Source: an uncultured Prevotella sp.
GTDB lineage: Bacteria; Bacteroidota; Bacteroidia; Bacteroidales; Bacteroidaceae
Direction: 5' to 3'
NCBI GenBank assembly: GCA_946055365.1
Contig: CAMGFM010000015.1
Coordinates: forward strand, 1-13,154
Length of the DNA stretch: 13,154 nucleotides
Part shown: piece after piece, positions 1 through 7,446 of the stretch
How positions within the stretch are numbered: position 1 is the first letter of the stretch
Layout: each line of letters begins with the position of its first letter
Position numbers and translations under genes: made by a program
The notes under the pieces: model-generated
What the model was told of the DNA's origin: nothing
The model's input: only the letters and a program-made list of their open reading frames with translations
The model's database searches: none

Positions 1-3
1 TTG

Positions 4-648
4 TCAGAAATAATAGGCGAGACCTATCTGCCATGCGTTGGAGCGTCCTTTCTTGCCGATGATATTGCCTATCTGGTCGTTCACGACAGAGCTGCCAGCC
101 TTGGCAAGGGTCATCTCGCCAGTCTTGCCGCAGGCAATGTTGTAGTTGGCATTGACCTGCAGATGGCTCAGGAGCGACACGCCGAGACCCACGTTGACAC
201 TGAAGTTGGAGTCGCTGAGCCTCCAGGCTGCCACATCCTTATAGAGAGACTGGTCTTTGTCGCCCACGGCAAATCCCACCTGCGGCCCGCCATAGACGAA
301 GATGCTGGCAAGGCTGCCCAGGCCCACGCCATAGCGGAGGTTCACAGGCACACATACAGACTGTGTCTTGAGCTTTTCGGTGCCTGCGCCCGGCACGTTG
401 ATTTCTGACTCGCGCTGATCATAGAGCGCAGACGCGTCTATGCCAAGGCCTGTGAGCGGAAGAGAGAACTTGACAGTCGGGCCGATGAAAAAGCCGGCGC
501 GGTTGCTTGTCTCAAACACTTCCTTGTTATAACTCATATTTGTCACGTTGAGACCTCCCTTTACGCCAAACTTAACCTGTGCGCAGGCCTCTGTGCCGAC
601 AAACACTGACATGGCGAACATTATCGCCGCTGTAAATAATTTCTTCAT
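4..648 (-). CDS. small outer-membrane beta-barrel protein (PorT-like/OMP_b-brl_2 type)
   Basis: This is a 214-aa protein, complete at both ends (ATG at 646-648, TGA at 4-6). Residues 1-24 form a Sec signal peptide: Lys-Lys, then a hydrophobic stretch, then an ACAQ cleavage region. The mature part opens with VKFGVKGGLNVTNM, the start of the first strand in the beta-barrel family that databases often label 'porin family' or 'PorT family'. Alternating polar and hydrophobic strands follow, and the protein ends in YYF; a C-terminal aromatic residue is typical of barrels inserted by BamA. It lies 136 bp downstream of gldN on the same strand, so co-transcription is possible but not shown. True PorT is a T9SS component, but this fold is very common in Bacteroidales and I see nothing that makes this copy PorT itself. 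The barrel call is firm; the role is unknown. Confidence 0.8.
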   Translation of the reverse strand: MKKLFTAAIMFAMSVFVGTEACAQVKFGVKGGLNVTNMSYNKEVFETSNRAGFFIGPTVKFSLPLTGLGIDASALYDQRESEINVPGAGTEKLKTQSVCVPVNLRYGVGLGSLASIFVYGGPQVGFAVGDKDQSLYKDVAAWRLSDSNFSVNVGLGVSLLSHLQVNANYNIACGKTGEMTLAKAGSSVVNDQIGNIIGKKGRSNAWQIGLAYYF

Positions 649-712
649 ACCGTTTTGAGTTTTTTTTTGTGAATAGCTGTATTATCTTTTTGCCCGTCAT
701 GCGTTCATGACA

Positions 713-732
713 TGCGCCGTCATCTCGGCGCA
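713..732. other. 7-bp GC-rich hairpin between gldN and the beta-barrel gene
   Basis: TGCGCCG (713-719) pairs perfectly with CGGCGCA (726-732) around a 6-nt loop, 53-72 nt past the gldN stop. No T run follows on the minus strand (the next bases are mixed), so it is a weak candidate for ending the gldKLMN transcript or shielding its 3' end. Confidence 0.35.
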
Positions 733-784
733 CCGCATAGGCAAATGTTTCTGATAGCCCCGTCACGACACTGCAACCTCGCCG

Positions 785-1840
785 TCAATGACGCTGCCTG
801 CGCACTGTGACCCTTGCAGAGCCCGAAGAGGAAGAGCCGCCCCGCGACTTTGTGCCAGACTTCTTGACCTTGGCGCGCGGCGACGATGCCGAGCCGCCCG
901 ACGATGCTGCCCTGCGGTTTTTTCTTGCGAGTGCCTTGGCAGCCTTTTTGTCCATTACAGCCACGCTGTCTACGGAGTCCTTGGGCTCAGGCCGTCCCCA
1001 GATGCCCGCGTCAAAGTCTGCAAGCTCCTTTTCAATGCGTTTCTGCTCCCTTGCCATCGCCGAATCGGTGGGGCAATACTGCGCGAGAGTCTTGCCGAGC
1101 ATGTTTGTGGTCTTGTAGATCTTGCCTTTGTAGAGCGACTGTGTGAAATAGTCGTCCATGGACATCACCGCCGCATTGTTGAGATTGGATGTCATCATGG
1201 TCTGCTTGGCAAGGAACGGGGCGATGTCGTCATATTTGACCCAGAACAGCGGATAAGACGTGGCTGCATCGCCAAAATCGTCCTCTCTCTTGAGTATAGG
1301 ACACAAGGCAAGCACCTTTGTGCGCATGACGGCATTGCGGTCGTCAAAGTAGGCAGCCTCCTTGACATAGTAGGCAGTGACCTCTCTCGACGGTATGTCG
1401 CTGTCGTCGATGCGTATGCCGCGGTCGGTCTTCTCATAAAAGATGTGATAATTGTCGAGGAGCGACTTGAGGTTGATCTTGGAAGCCTCATCAAACACCT
1501 CACTGCCGTCGAGACGGTATTCATAGGCGGTGACGGCCCTGCGCATGACGAGCTTGAAGATGTAGGTGAAGAGGTTGGTCTTGCCGTCGACAGGCTCTAC
1601 GGGATAGTATAGGCCGGCGTTTGACTCGTCGAGCAGGTTTATCTCCCTGTAGATCTCGCGTTTCCATGCCACGTCTTCGTCCATAGCCTTTTGTATGGGG
1701 AAAGAAATCTGCGCCCGCACGCTGAGTCCCTGCTCAGTCTGCTGCGCTCTCTGCTGCTGCTCGCGCTGTCTCGCCGCCGGCTGTGCGCTGACGGCGGTGC
1801 ATATACAGCCCCACAGCAATATGGATAATGCTAATCTCAT
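785..1840 (-). CDS. gldN: T9SS ring component GldN/PorN
   Basis: This is a 351-aa periplasmic protein that, in characterised T9SS, joins the lipoprotein GldK/PorK in the large ring under the outer membrane. Residues 1-19 are a signal peptide ending in AVSA|Q. The GldN domain then runs to about residue 290 and includes KREIYREINLLDESNAGLYYPVEP and a long alpha/beta region with LCPILKRE and PLFWVKYDDI. Length is close to Porphyromonas PorN (about 360 aa). The gene is last in gldKLMN, 90 bp after gldM. ATG at 1838-1840 is the only sensible start, since it directly precedes the signal peptide. The odd part is residues 298-351: a tail of Lys, Arg, Ser and Gly with about 17 basic residues and no acidic ones. 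That region looks disordered and might contact peptidoglycan, LPS or partner proteins (inference). Confidence 0.93.
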   Translation of the reverse strand: MRLALSILLWGCICTAVSAQPAARQREQQQRAQQTEQGLSVRAQISFPIQKAMDEDVAWKREIYREINLLDESNAGLYYPVEPVDGKTNLFTYIFKLVMRRAVTAYEYRLDGSEVFDEASKINLKSLLDNYHIFYEKTDRGIRIDDSDIPSREVTAYYVKEAAYFDDRNAVMRTKVLALCPILKREDDFGDAATSYPLFWVKYDDIAPFLAKQTMMTSNLNNAAVMSMDDYFTQSLYKGKIYKTTNMLGKTLAQYCPTDSAMAREQKRIEKELADFDAGIWGRPEPKDSVDSVAVMDKKAAKALARKNRRAASSGGSASSPRAKVKKSGTKSRGGSSSSGSARVTVRRQRH

Positions 1841-1930
1841 CTTTTTAATGTAAATGTGTTTCTTAGTGTTTGCTGACTATGTGGTGTCCTCGTGGCGGCT
1901 CATGCGCCATGAAAGGCGAGCCTACGCGAC

Positions 1931-3475
1931 TTACTTGATTATCACCTCCATCGCTCCTGGCAGTTTGCGTGAGATGCCGTCGGGCCCTACGGCCGTGATG
2001 CGCGATATGTAGAAGCGTTTGTTGCGCGAGAGCTTGCGGAAAGTCTCCTTCTGGCGTTCAGAGAAGCTCGCTCCGTCGGATGCCATAGGCACTGCGTTGC
2101 CCATATTGTCAAAGAAGACGGTCTCAAAGCCCGTGACCCTGAACTCTATGTCGAGTATGCCGTCGTCAATGGCGGCCTTGATGCCCGGGGCGGACATGAG
2201 CGCGGCCTTGGTAACGCCACCTCCGCGGAAGCGGTCTGTGCCTAACAACATGTAGGCGGCGGGATCGGGCAGCTTACGCACGTGGAAGACAAACTTGCCC
2301 ATCTGTCTTGACCTGCCGTCTTGGCTGCTTGACACGGTGATAGTGACATCCTGGCCCACTGCCGACGGGCGCGCTATGTACCTGCCCATGCCCGTGGAGC
2401 GGAAAGAGCCGCCTGTCATCGACGCGCTCACGCAGTTGAGCGGCACCCCGGGTATGCTGACGCTTATGGGATTGTCATATCCTGCATAAAGCACGTTCAT
2501 AAGGTCTGCCGAAACAGTGGCGCTTGGTGCCACAACAGTGTATTTCTGCGTGAAGTCGCGCCTTATAAGCTCGCCGTTGCCGTTGCGCATGGTAATGTAA
2601 CCGCCAAAAGAGTGTTCGCCAACCGCCCCTGCGGTGAAACGGTAGAGGCCGTTGCTGACCTTAGTGCCGCCCACATATATCTCAGGCTGCTGCGTGGTGT
2701 CCACCGCGGCCATCACTATCTGCGCGGAGAACTGGTCGCCGCTTATGACAGTCCTTGATTCGGGTATGACAAAGGCATCGAGCCTGTTGACCCTGATGTC
2801 CTTGAGGTCGATGTTTGACGCAAGGGTGTGCAGCACCTCGCCCTCGGCATAGCGTATGTCGCTCTGCAGCTTGGAGAGCAGTGTCACCGCTCCTGCCACG
2901 GGCATGTCCTCAAACATGTATTCCTGCCAGTTCTTGCCCAGAATGTTGCCGCCACGCGGCACCGCTGTGGAGAGATTGCTCTCTATCACGGCTCTCTGGT
3001 GAGGGTCGGTCACCATTGCCACGATGCGCTTGCGATAGGCGTTGATGCGGTCGCGCAAGATGCGTCCCTGTCCAGTGCCAGGCGCGAGCATCACGTGGCT
3101 GGCTGCCTCGAGATTGTCCTTGTTGACAATGTTTGTAACGTCATACTTGTCTCCGTCGGCCTCCCTTACAATCTGCGTCTTGAGCCATTGCGCATAGTTG
3201 TAAAGCGAGTCGCTCATGGCCTTGACTTCAACCGCCTTGGCATACCACTCCCCCACTTTCTGCGGATTGCTCTTCATCTGCTCGGCAAAACGCCCATACA
3301 GAGCCTCGTTCTGCTTTGACGAGTTGCCCGTAGTCCTTATAAGGCTCTCCTCCACGATGGAAAATCCGTTAAGCACCTCGGTAGATATGTTGAGTGCAAG
3401 CATCGCCATAAGCACCACATACATGAGGTTGATCATCTTCTGTCGCGGCGATACAGGTCTTTTCTTTATTGCCAT
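1931..3475 (-). CDS. gldM: T9SS motor stator-like protein GldM/PorM
   Basis: This 514-aa protein matches PorM in length (about 516 aa). The N-terminus is basic (KKRPVSPRQK). It is followed by one transmembrane helix at about residues 14-30 (MINLMYVVLMAMLALNI), the helix that packs inside the GldL bundle. The remaining residues form the long periplasmic arm, in known structures four domains that reach the GldK/GldN ring and pass on movement driven by the proton gradient. The conserved STEVLNGFSIVEESL follows the helix. The middle is beta-rich, with repeated V-I-P and VSIPGVPLNCVSASM stretches typical of the D3/D4 domains, and the C-terminus carries the usual GMxRxIARPSAVGQDVTITV and FRVTGFETVFFDN segments. 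The ATG at 3473-3475 lies directly before the basic cytoplasmic end. It is preceded by a 137-bp gap after gldL, unusually wide for this operon. Confidence 0.96.
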   Translation of the reverse strand: MAIKKRPVSPRQKMINLMYVVLMAMLALNISTEVLNGFSIVEESLIRTTGNSSKQNEALYGRFAEQMKSNPQKVGEWYAKAVEVKAMSDSLYNYAQWLKTQIVREADGDKYDVTNIVNKDNLEAASHVMLAPGTGQGRILRDRINAYRKRIVAMVTDPHQRAVIESNLSTAVPRGGNILGKNWQEYMFEDMPVAGAVTLLSKLQSDIRYAEGEVLHTLASNIDLKDIRVNRLDAFVIPESRTVISGDQFSAQIVMAAVDTTQQPEIYVGGTKVSNGLYRFTAGAVGEHSFGGYITMRNGNGELIRRDFTQKYTVVAPSATVSADLMNVLYAGYDNPISVSIPGVPLNCVSASMTGGSFRSTGMGRYIARPSAVGQDVTITVSSSQDGRSRQMGKFVFHVRKLPDPAAYMLLGTDRFRGGGVTKAALMSAPGIKAAIDDGILDIEFRVTGFETVFFDNMGNAVPMASDGASFSERQKETFRKLSRNKRFYISRITAVGPDGISRKLPGAMEVIIK

Positions 3476-3609
3476 CTTCTTGCCGTTTGGCGTGTCCTTG
3501 CAATGACCCGCCGTTGAGTTGTTGTGAATTTAGCGGAAAGCCTCATGCCGTCTCCGCCCGTCATAGAGGGCGCGAGGGCCAGGGCCGTCCCACCGATAAT
3601 TATACCCAT
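3466..3609 (-). CDS. possible 47-aa small ORF bridging gldL and gldM (doubtful)
   Basis: The gldL-gldM gap contains one open frame starting at an ATG 3 nt after the gldL stop codon and ending with TAA 10 nt inside gldM. It encodes 47 aa: a short hydrophobic start (MGIIIGGTALALAPSM) followed by a strongly basic second half (RRVIARTRQTARRWQ). Its start and stop positions are those expected of a translationally coupled cistron. A frame this short can be open by chance in GC-rich DNA, and I know of no T9SS small protein like it. It may merely keep ribosomes moving from gldL to gldM. It is listed because it fills the gap exactly; confidence that it makes a real protein is low. Confidence 0.2.
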   Translation of the reverse strand: MGIIIGGTALALAPSMTGGDGMRLSAKFTTTQRRVIARTRQTARRWQ

Positions 3610-3612
3610 TGC

Positions 3613-4476
3613 CTACTGCACGGCATTGCCGCCGCCCCTCATGTTCACGGTCATTGCCTCTATCATGCGTGCATAGACCGCGTTGAGCTGCTCTATCTGC
3701 TGTGCCATCTTGCGGCTCTGCTCGTTGATCTCGTCTATAGTGCCTATCTGCTGGCTTGCGCCCTTGAGCTGCATCTCATAGACCTTGCATATACCCGTGA
3801 GCGTGCGGTTGAGGTTTTCCATCTCCTCGCTGTCACGTGTCAGGCGCACGCTCTGCTCAGACACTTTTTGCAGTGTCTCGGTGAGTTTTTTCAGCTCCTC
3901 GAGATAGGAAGCCTGCGCCTCTGACAGCTGTTCGGCTATCTCGCGGTTGGAAGCCATGAGGGCAGTAGCGTCGAGCGTGGCGCCAAGCTCGCCACTCAGG
4001 CCGTTGCCGCCGCAAGGAGTGGTGTTGTCGCCACTGCCGCCGCCGATGACAAAGCCACCGTCGCCTATCACTATCTCCCCGTTGTGACTGCCGCCCATGT
4101 TGCCGCCGCCCGTGCCTCCGCCAATGATTATTGTGCCACTGCCGCCGTTGCCGCCGTTGCCACCATGGTGCATGTCGTCGCCGTCGAGACCGTCAGTCTC
4201 GTCATCATCGTCATAATGTGTAGGCAGCTCCTTGCCGTCCTGAGTCTTGTCAAAGGGCCTGTCAAAAGCCGAGAGGAAGAACACCAGCACCTCAGTGCCC
4301 ATACCCAAGAACAGCATGATGTTTGCGCCAGGCAGGTGAGTGAGCTTGAAGAGAGTGCCAAGAATCACGACCGAGGCACCCCAGCTATAGGCATAGTTAA
4401 GAAAGGTCTGTCCAGGCACGCTGTCCATCCATTTCTGAAGATAGTAAACGATATTGAATTTGCTGTAGACTGTCAT
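3613..4476 (-). CDS. gldL: T9SS inner-membrane motor protein GldL/PorL
   Basis: GldL is the proton-conducting half of the T9SS motor: a pentamer of two-helix subunits surrounding GldM helices. I place the start at ATG 4474-4476 (MTVYSKFN), giving 287 aa. A longer in-frame start at 4584 only adds residues read from gldK DNA. Helix 1 is about residues 28-46 and helix 2 about residues 51-70. Lys44, His47 and, in helix 2, Glu62 align with the membrane-embedded K27, H30 and E49 of Flavobacterium GldL (numbering from memory), so the proton path looks intact. After an Asp-rich stretch (89-101) and a glycine-rich linker (about 105-159) comes a cytoplasmic coiled coil (about 166-280). The ATG overlaps the gldK stop as TAATG, which implies translational coupling. 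The linker is longer and more repetitive than in the 215-aa flavobacterial protein. Confidence 0.95.
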   Translation of the reverse strand: MTVYSKFNIVYYLQKWMDSVPGQTFLNYAYSWGASVVILGTLFKLTHLPGANIMLFLGMGTEVLVFFLSAFDRPFDKTQDGKELPTHYDDDDETDGLDGDDMHHGGNGGNGGSGTIIIGGGTGGGNMGGSHNGEIVIGDGGFVIGGGSGDNTTPCGGNGLSGELGATLDATALMASNREIAEQLSEAQASYLEELKKLTETLQKVSEQSVRLTRDSEEMENLNRTLTGICKVYEMQLKGASQQIGTIDEINEQSRKMAQQIEQLNAVYARMIEAMTVNMRGGGNAVQ

Positions 4477-5924
4477 TATTTCTTTCCTTTCTTCTGTTTT
4501 TCGCTTGACGTGCTTGCAAGACTCCTCACGCAACGGAAGCCTATGTAGCATCTCGGCTGGTTTTGATATTCCCATGTGCGCCATGCCGCCCGTATGAATG
4601 TCTCAGGGTCTTTCCACGAGCCGCCCCTCACGCTCTTGCGCTTGAGCCTGTAGGGGTCTTCCTTTGCGGCGTTGTATTGCAAAGTGGGGTTGAGGTCATT
4701 CATGGCGTCCACACCCGACTCGGTGTAGATGGTGCTTGTCCACTCTGCCACGTTGCCAGCCATGTCAAACAGTCCGTTGGAGTTGGCGTTGTATATGCCC
4801 ACACGTGCGGCGATGATGTTGCCGTCCTTGGTGTAGTTGCCCTTTGCAGGCTTGAAGTTGGCAAAGAAACATCCCTCGCCGCTCTTCACGCTCTTGTCTT
4901 CCCACGGAAACTCGTTGCCGCCCTTGCCTCTTGCCGCATACTCCCACTCTGCCTCTGTCGGCAGCCTGTAACGCTGCACGTAGCGTGCCTCCGGGCCAAG
5001 CCCCTTGAGCAGGTATTCGGTGCGCCAGGCGCAGAAAGCCGTGGCCTGCTCCCATGTCACGCCCACGACGGGATAGTCGTTGTAGGCAGGATTGGAGAAG
5101 TAGTTGCGCATGTAGGTCTCGTTCTCGGCGTTGGGGAAGTCGTTGACCCAGCATGTAGTGTCGGGATAGACATTGACAATGTAGGTGTTGAGAAAATCCC
5201 ACGGCCCGCTGAGCGGCCTGTCTATGGTCTCGCGGATGATGCGCCCCTCGTCGTCGACATAGGCGGTGTCCTTGGAAATCATCACCACCTCCTCGGGGTT
5301 GACCGCCACGTCGGTATTGAGATAGCGTTCCTCGGGGTTGAGACGGTTGCGGCGCAATGCGGCGGCCTTGTAGTCATAGACCTCATAGCGATAGTTGAGC
5401 TGCCGATAGTCGAGCATCTTCTCCCCGGTCACGGGGTTGTAGGTATAGACGCTCTCCATGGCTCTCTGCTCGTCCTCGTTGGGCTTGCGCGGAAGCGGCT
5501 TTTTCCAGTTGATGTGCGGAGTGACGGGATCGCCGTTCTTGTCCTCGGTTATCATGTAGGTCTCGTCGCCACCATACTGAGGGTCGGCGAGCCTTGTGCG
5601 TATGATACTGTCCCTCACCCAATAGACAAACTGCTTGTATTCGGAGTTGGTCACCTCTGTCTCGTCCATCCAGAAGCCGTCTACCGACACATCTTTTACG
5701 GGCATCCGCCTGCCCCACAAGCTGTCGAGACTGTCAATGCCCATGTGGAGATAGCCTCTCGGCACCTTTACCATGCCATAGGGCGCAGGCTCATTAAACG
5801 GACGTCCGCCCACTCCCACTACCTCGCCTCCGCGTCCGCCCATGGAGGCTGTCTTGCCGCTGAAACATCCCGCGAGCATCATAGTGAGCATCAATAGGCC
5901 TATGGCAAATATTCCTTTCTTCAT
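4476..5924 (-). CDS. gldK: T9SS ring lipoprotein GldK/PorK
   Basis: This 482-aa lipoprotein (PorK is about 491 aa) forms, with GldN, the ring attached to the inner face of the outer membrane. Starting at ATG 5922-5924 gives a textbook lipoprotein signal: MKK, a hydrophobic core, then the lipobox LAGC with Cys20 as the lipidated residue. An upstream in-frame start at 5984 would bury this signal and is rejected. The rest is a formylglycine-generating-enzyme-like (SUMF1) fold, visible as VPRGYLHMG (54-62), MDETEVTNSEYKQF (86-99), RLPTEAEWEYAARG (320-333), LFDMAGNVAEWTS (385-397) and SVRGGSWKDPETF to IGFRCVRS (431-468). In this family the fold is structural rather than catalytic. Residues 110-270 are the long insertion seen in PorK-type proteins. 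The gene appears to have its own promoter (5961-5968) and its stop overlaps the gldL start. Confidence 0.96.
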   Translation of the reverse strand: MKKGIFAIGLLMLTMMLAGCFSGKTASMGGRGGEVVGVGGRPFNEPAPYGMVKVPRGYLHMGIDSLDSLWGRRMPVKDVSVDGFWMDETEVTNSEYKQFVYWVRDSIIRTRLADPQYGGDETYMITEDKNGDPVTPHINWKKPLPRKPNEDEQRAMESVYTYNPVTGEKMLDYRQLNYRYEVYDYKAAALRRNRLNPEERYLNTDVAVNPEEVVMISKDTAYVDDEGRIIRETIDRPLSGPWDFLNTYIVNVYPDTTCWVNDFPNAENETYMRNYFSNPAYNDYPVVGVTWEQATAFCAWRTEYLLKGLGPEARYVQRYRLPTEAEWEYAARGKGGNEFPWEDKSVKSGEGCFFANFKPAKGNYTKDGNIIAARVGIYNANSNGLFDMAGNVAEWTSTIYTESGVDAMNDLNPTLQYNAAKEDPYRLKRKSVRGGSWKDPETFIRAAWRTWEYQNQPRCYIGFRCVRSLASTSSEKQKKGKK

Positions 5925-5960
5925 TCTAATGTATGCTTTGTTTTTTATTTGTTTCTGTTC

Positions 5961-5968
5961 CAAAATTA
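5961..5968 (-). promoter_or_regulatory. candidate -7 element upstream of gldK
   Basis: Read on the minus strand this is TAATTTTG, a perfect match to the Bacteroidota -7 consensus TAnnTTTG, 36 nt before the gldK ATG, so the 5' leader would be about 30 nt. No TTTG is present at the usual -33 distance. It would allow gldKLMN to be transcribed independently of porP. Confidence 0.5.
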
Positions 5969-6145
5969 CATCCCTGCGGCGCACACGCCTGCCAGAGCGT
6001 CACCTCTCATGACACGCAGACCCTTGTAGCTGACGTGCCTCAGCCCTTTTGCGCGGCTGCACAGCCGCCACTCATAAGCCGCCGACACACTTCTTATGCG
6101 GCGCGAGGGCAGTCGCTATCGGGCGATTTGCCCTTGGGGTTTTAT

Positions 6146-6223
6146 AAAGTGCCGTTTCAGGCCTGCCAAAGTGGCTCTTTTGCGTTGTCAAAGAGCCGCT
6201 TTTCTGTCGCAAAGAGGCTCTTT
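6146..6223. repeat. four-copy near-palindrome array, 21-22-bp period (array A)
   Basis: Four related elements start at 6146 (AAAGTGCCGTTT), 6168 (AAAGTGGCTCTTT), 6190 (AAAGAGCCGCTTT) and 6211 (AAAGAGGCTCTTT), with start-to-start spacings of 22, 22 and 21 bp and unrelated spacers of 8-10 bp. C-centred and G-centred copies alternate, so neighbours form hairpins. Elements 2 and 3 pair over 13 bp (12 Watson-Crick plus one G-T) around a 9-nt loop. The same core recurs after the R-M genes at 13017-13093. It could act as a two-way terminator downstream of porP, as a protein-binding array, or as a mobile REP-like element; the sequence does not decide between these. Confidence 0.75.
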
Positions 6224-6304
6224 CGGGACATCACACCGCCACCTCTGCCACATGACGGCCATCGCCCATGCACGAGAGGAGGGATTTGGGGGCTTCACAA
6301 TGCG

Positions 6305-6361
6305 CCCACTTATGGCATGACCGTCCCACTTATGGCATGACCGCCCCACTTATGGCATGAC
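6305..6361. repeat. 20-bp direct tandem repeat, three copies
   Basis: The unit CCCACTTATGGCATGACCGY starts at 6305, 6325 and 6345. Copies 1 and 2 differ only in the last base, and copy 3 matches for the first 17 bases. The repeat sits 24-80 nt beyond the porP stop codon. It also carries CCACTT once per unit, as the near-palindrome arrays do, with a similar period, although the units are not palindromic. Confidence 0.85.
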
Positions 6362-6384
6362 GATGTGTGTCATTGAGCAAGCCG

Positions 6385-7326
6385 CTAAAGTATTCTCACA
6401 CTCTTGTGCAGGTTCTTGCCTTTCTTGGTGAGGTTGATGTCGACGCTGTAGCCGATAAACAGCTCATGGCTTCCGTTGCCGGGGTTGATGGCAGAGGTGT
6501 AGCACTCATAGCTATAGCCCATTGTCACCCCATGCACGTTGCCTCCAACGAGCAGCGTCACCGAGTTTGTGGGCGAGCAGCCCACACCTATATACATCTG
6601 TCTTTTCTCGTTGGTATAGACCAGCCGCCCCGTGATGTCGGCTCTGTAGCCCACACCGTCTGAACGCAGCAACACCGACGGCCTGACAGTGAGAAACGGG
6701 TTGCGCAGACGCAGGCTGCAGCCGCCCGTAAGGTAGTAAGTGGCATCAACCTGCAGCTCGTTGGTCTCGCCGAGCCTCACAAGAGGCGCGTTGAGATGCT
6801 GCACAGACACGCCAGCATACCAGTTGCCGTGAGTGTAATAGAGTCCCGCGCCAAGGTCAACACTGTTGCCCTCGACATTGGACGTGGTGAAAGCAGGGTC
6901 GTTGGAGTCGCCGAGGTCTACCTTTGAGCCGTCAAAGCTCTCGCTGAGAAGCCCCGCGGAAACGCCTGCCGCAAGCTGTCCGCCGAAAAGCCTCATCCGC
7001 AAGGCATACTGCACGGCGAGCCGCTGGTGGGTGAACAGTCCTATCTTGTCGTTCATGAACTGCACGCCTGCACCATGATATGTCTTGAGAAAATAAAAAG
7101 GCATGTCGGCGCCCACATACATGGTCTGCGGATTGTTCTTGAACCCCGCAAACTGCATGGCATAGGCGGCAGCCACGTTTATCTTGGACTCCTTGCCTAC
7201 GGATGCGGCGTTGAACGACGGTTCCAAGCCAAAATAATGGCTGAAAGACACGTCGTACTGAGCCTGCACACTTGCCGTGACAGACATGATGAGCCCTGAC
7301 AATATTATTAATCTGCGTTTAAACAC
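6385..7326 (-). CDS. porP: T9SS outer-membrane protein PorP (PorP/SprF family)
   Basis: This 313-aa outer-membrane barrel belongs to the PorP/SprF family, whose founding member is needed for T9SS secretion and is encoded just before porK. I choose GTG at 7324-7326 as the start because it gives a clean signal peptide: MFKRR, a hydrophobic core, then SVQA|Q at residues 19-23. The next ATG (7285-7287) would cut the signal in half, and the longest frame (GTG at 7455) overlaps the preceding glycosyltransferase and adds a non-signal N-terminus. The mature protein begins YDVSFSHYFGLEPSFNAASVG, the family's typical opening, and continues in barrel strands with GAGVQFMNDKIGLFTHQRLAVQYALRM. The next T9SS gene, gldK, starts 460 bp away across a repeat region. 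Family assignment is firm, but several PorP paralogues usually exist per genome; position next to gldK favours PorP itself. Confidence 0.88.
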   Translation of the reverse strand: MFKRRLIILSGLIMSVTASVQAQYDVSFSHYFGLEPSFNAASVGKESKINVAAAYAMQFAGFKNNPQTMYVGADMPFYFLKTYHGAGVQFMNDKIGLFTHQRLAVQYALRMRLFGGQLAAGVSAGLLSESFDGSKVDLGDSNDPAFTTSNVEGNSVDLGAGLYYTHGNWYAGVSVQHLNAPLVRLGETNELQVDATYYLTGGCSLRLRNPFLTVRPSVLLRSDGVGYRADITGRLVYTNEKRQMYIGVGCSPTNSVTLLVGGNVHGVTMGYSYECYTSAINPGNGSHELFIGYSVDINLTKKGKNLHKSVRIL

Positions 7327-7404
7327 GTAAGAATAACGACAAAGAGTGGAAATTATTGTAATGTGCTTGATTTTTTTTGACCACGGCATACACAACACGC
7401 CGCT

Positions 7405-7446
7405 ACGGCTCTCAGCCATGCCTATTTCTTTAGCACGGCTCTCAGC
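7405..7446. repeat. 12-bp direct repeat flanking the GT2 stop codon
   Basis: ACGGCTCTCAGC occurs at 7405-7416 and again at 7435-7446, exactly 30 bp apart, on either side of the glycosyltransferase stop codon at 7422-7424. It may be a small duplication. No function is evident. Confidence 0.5.

Larger units (their letters stand above)
5925..6384. other. 460-bp porP-gldK intergenic region with repeats
   Basis: I find no convincing gene in this stretch. From the gldK side it holds the gldK promoter candidate (5961-5968), a small GC-rich hairpin (GCGGCT at 6053-6058 pairing with AGCCGC at 6063-6068), the near-palindrome array (6146-6223), and a 20-bp tandem repeat (6305-6361) that ends 23 bp before the porP stop. 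An open frame on the plus strand spans both repeats but is made of repeat-derived and low-complexity residues. In Porphyromonas the corresponding genes are tightly linked, so this gap is unusually large for the operon. Confidence 0.7.

Noticed and set aside
4477..4584. Longer GldL start giving 323 aa
   Set aside because: The extra 36 residues are read from gldK coding DNA and precede the typical N-terminus; the TAATG overlap at 4474-4478 is the natural coupled start.
4563..5897. Long plus-strand open frame (444 codons) opposite gldK
   Set aside because: It lies wholly antisense to a clearly recognised gene; its residues are Val/Ala/Gly/His-rich without domain features, as expected of the complement of a GC-rich gene.
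6146..6223. CRISPR array
   Set aside because: Repeats of 11-13 bp with 8-10-bp spacers are far too short, repeats alternate in orientation, and no cas gene is present.
5933..6340. Plus-strand 135-codon frame in the porP-gldK gap
   Set aside because: It spans both repeat arrays, and its residues follow the repeat period. No signal, domain or sensible start context is visible, so it looks like a repeat-derived false gene.
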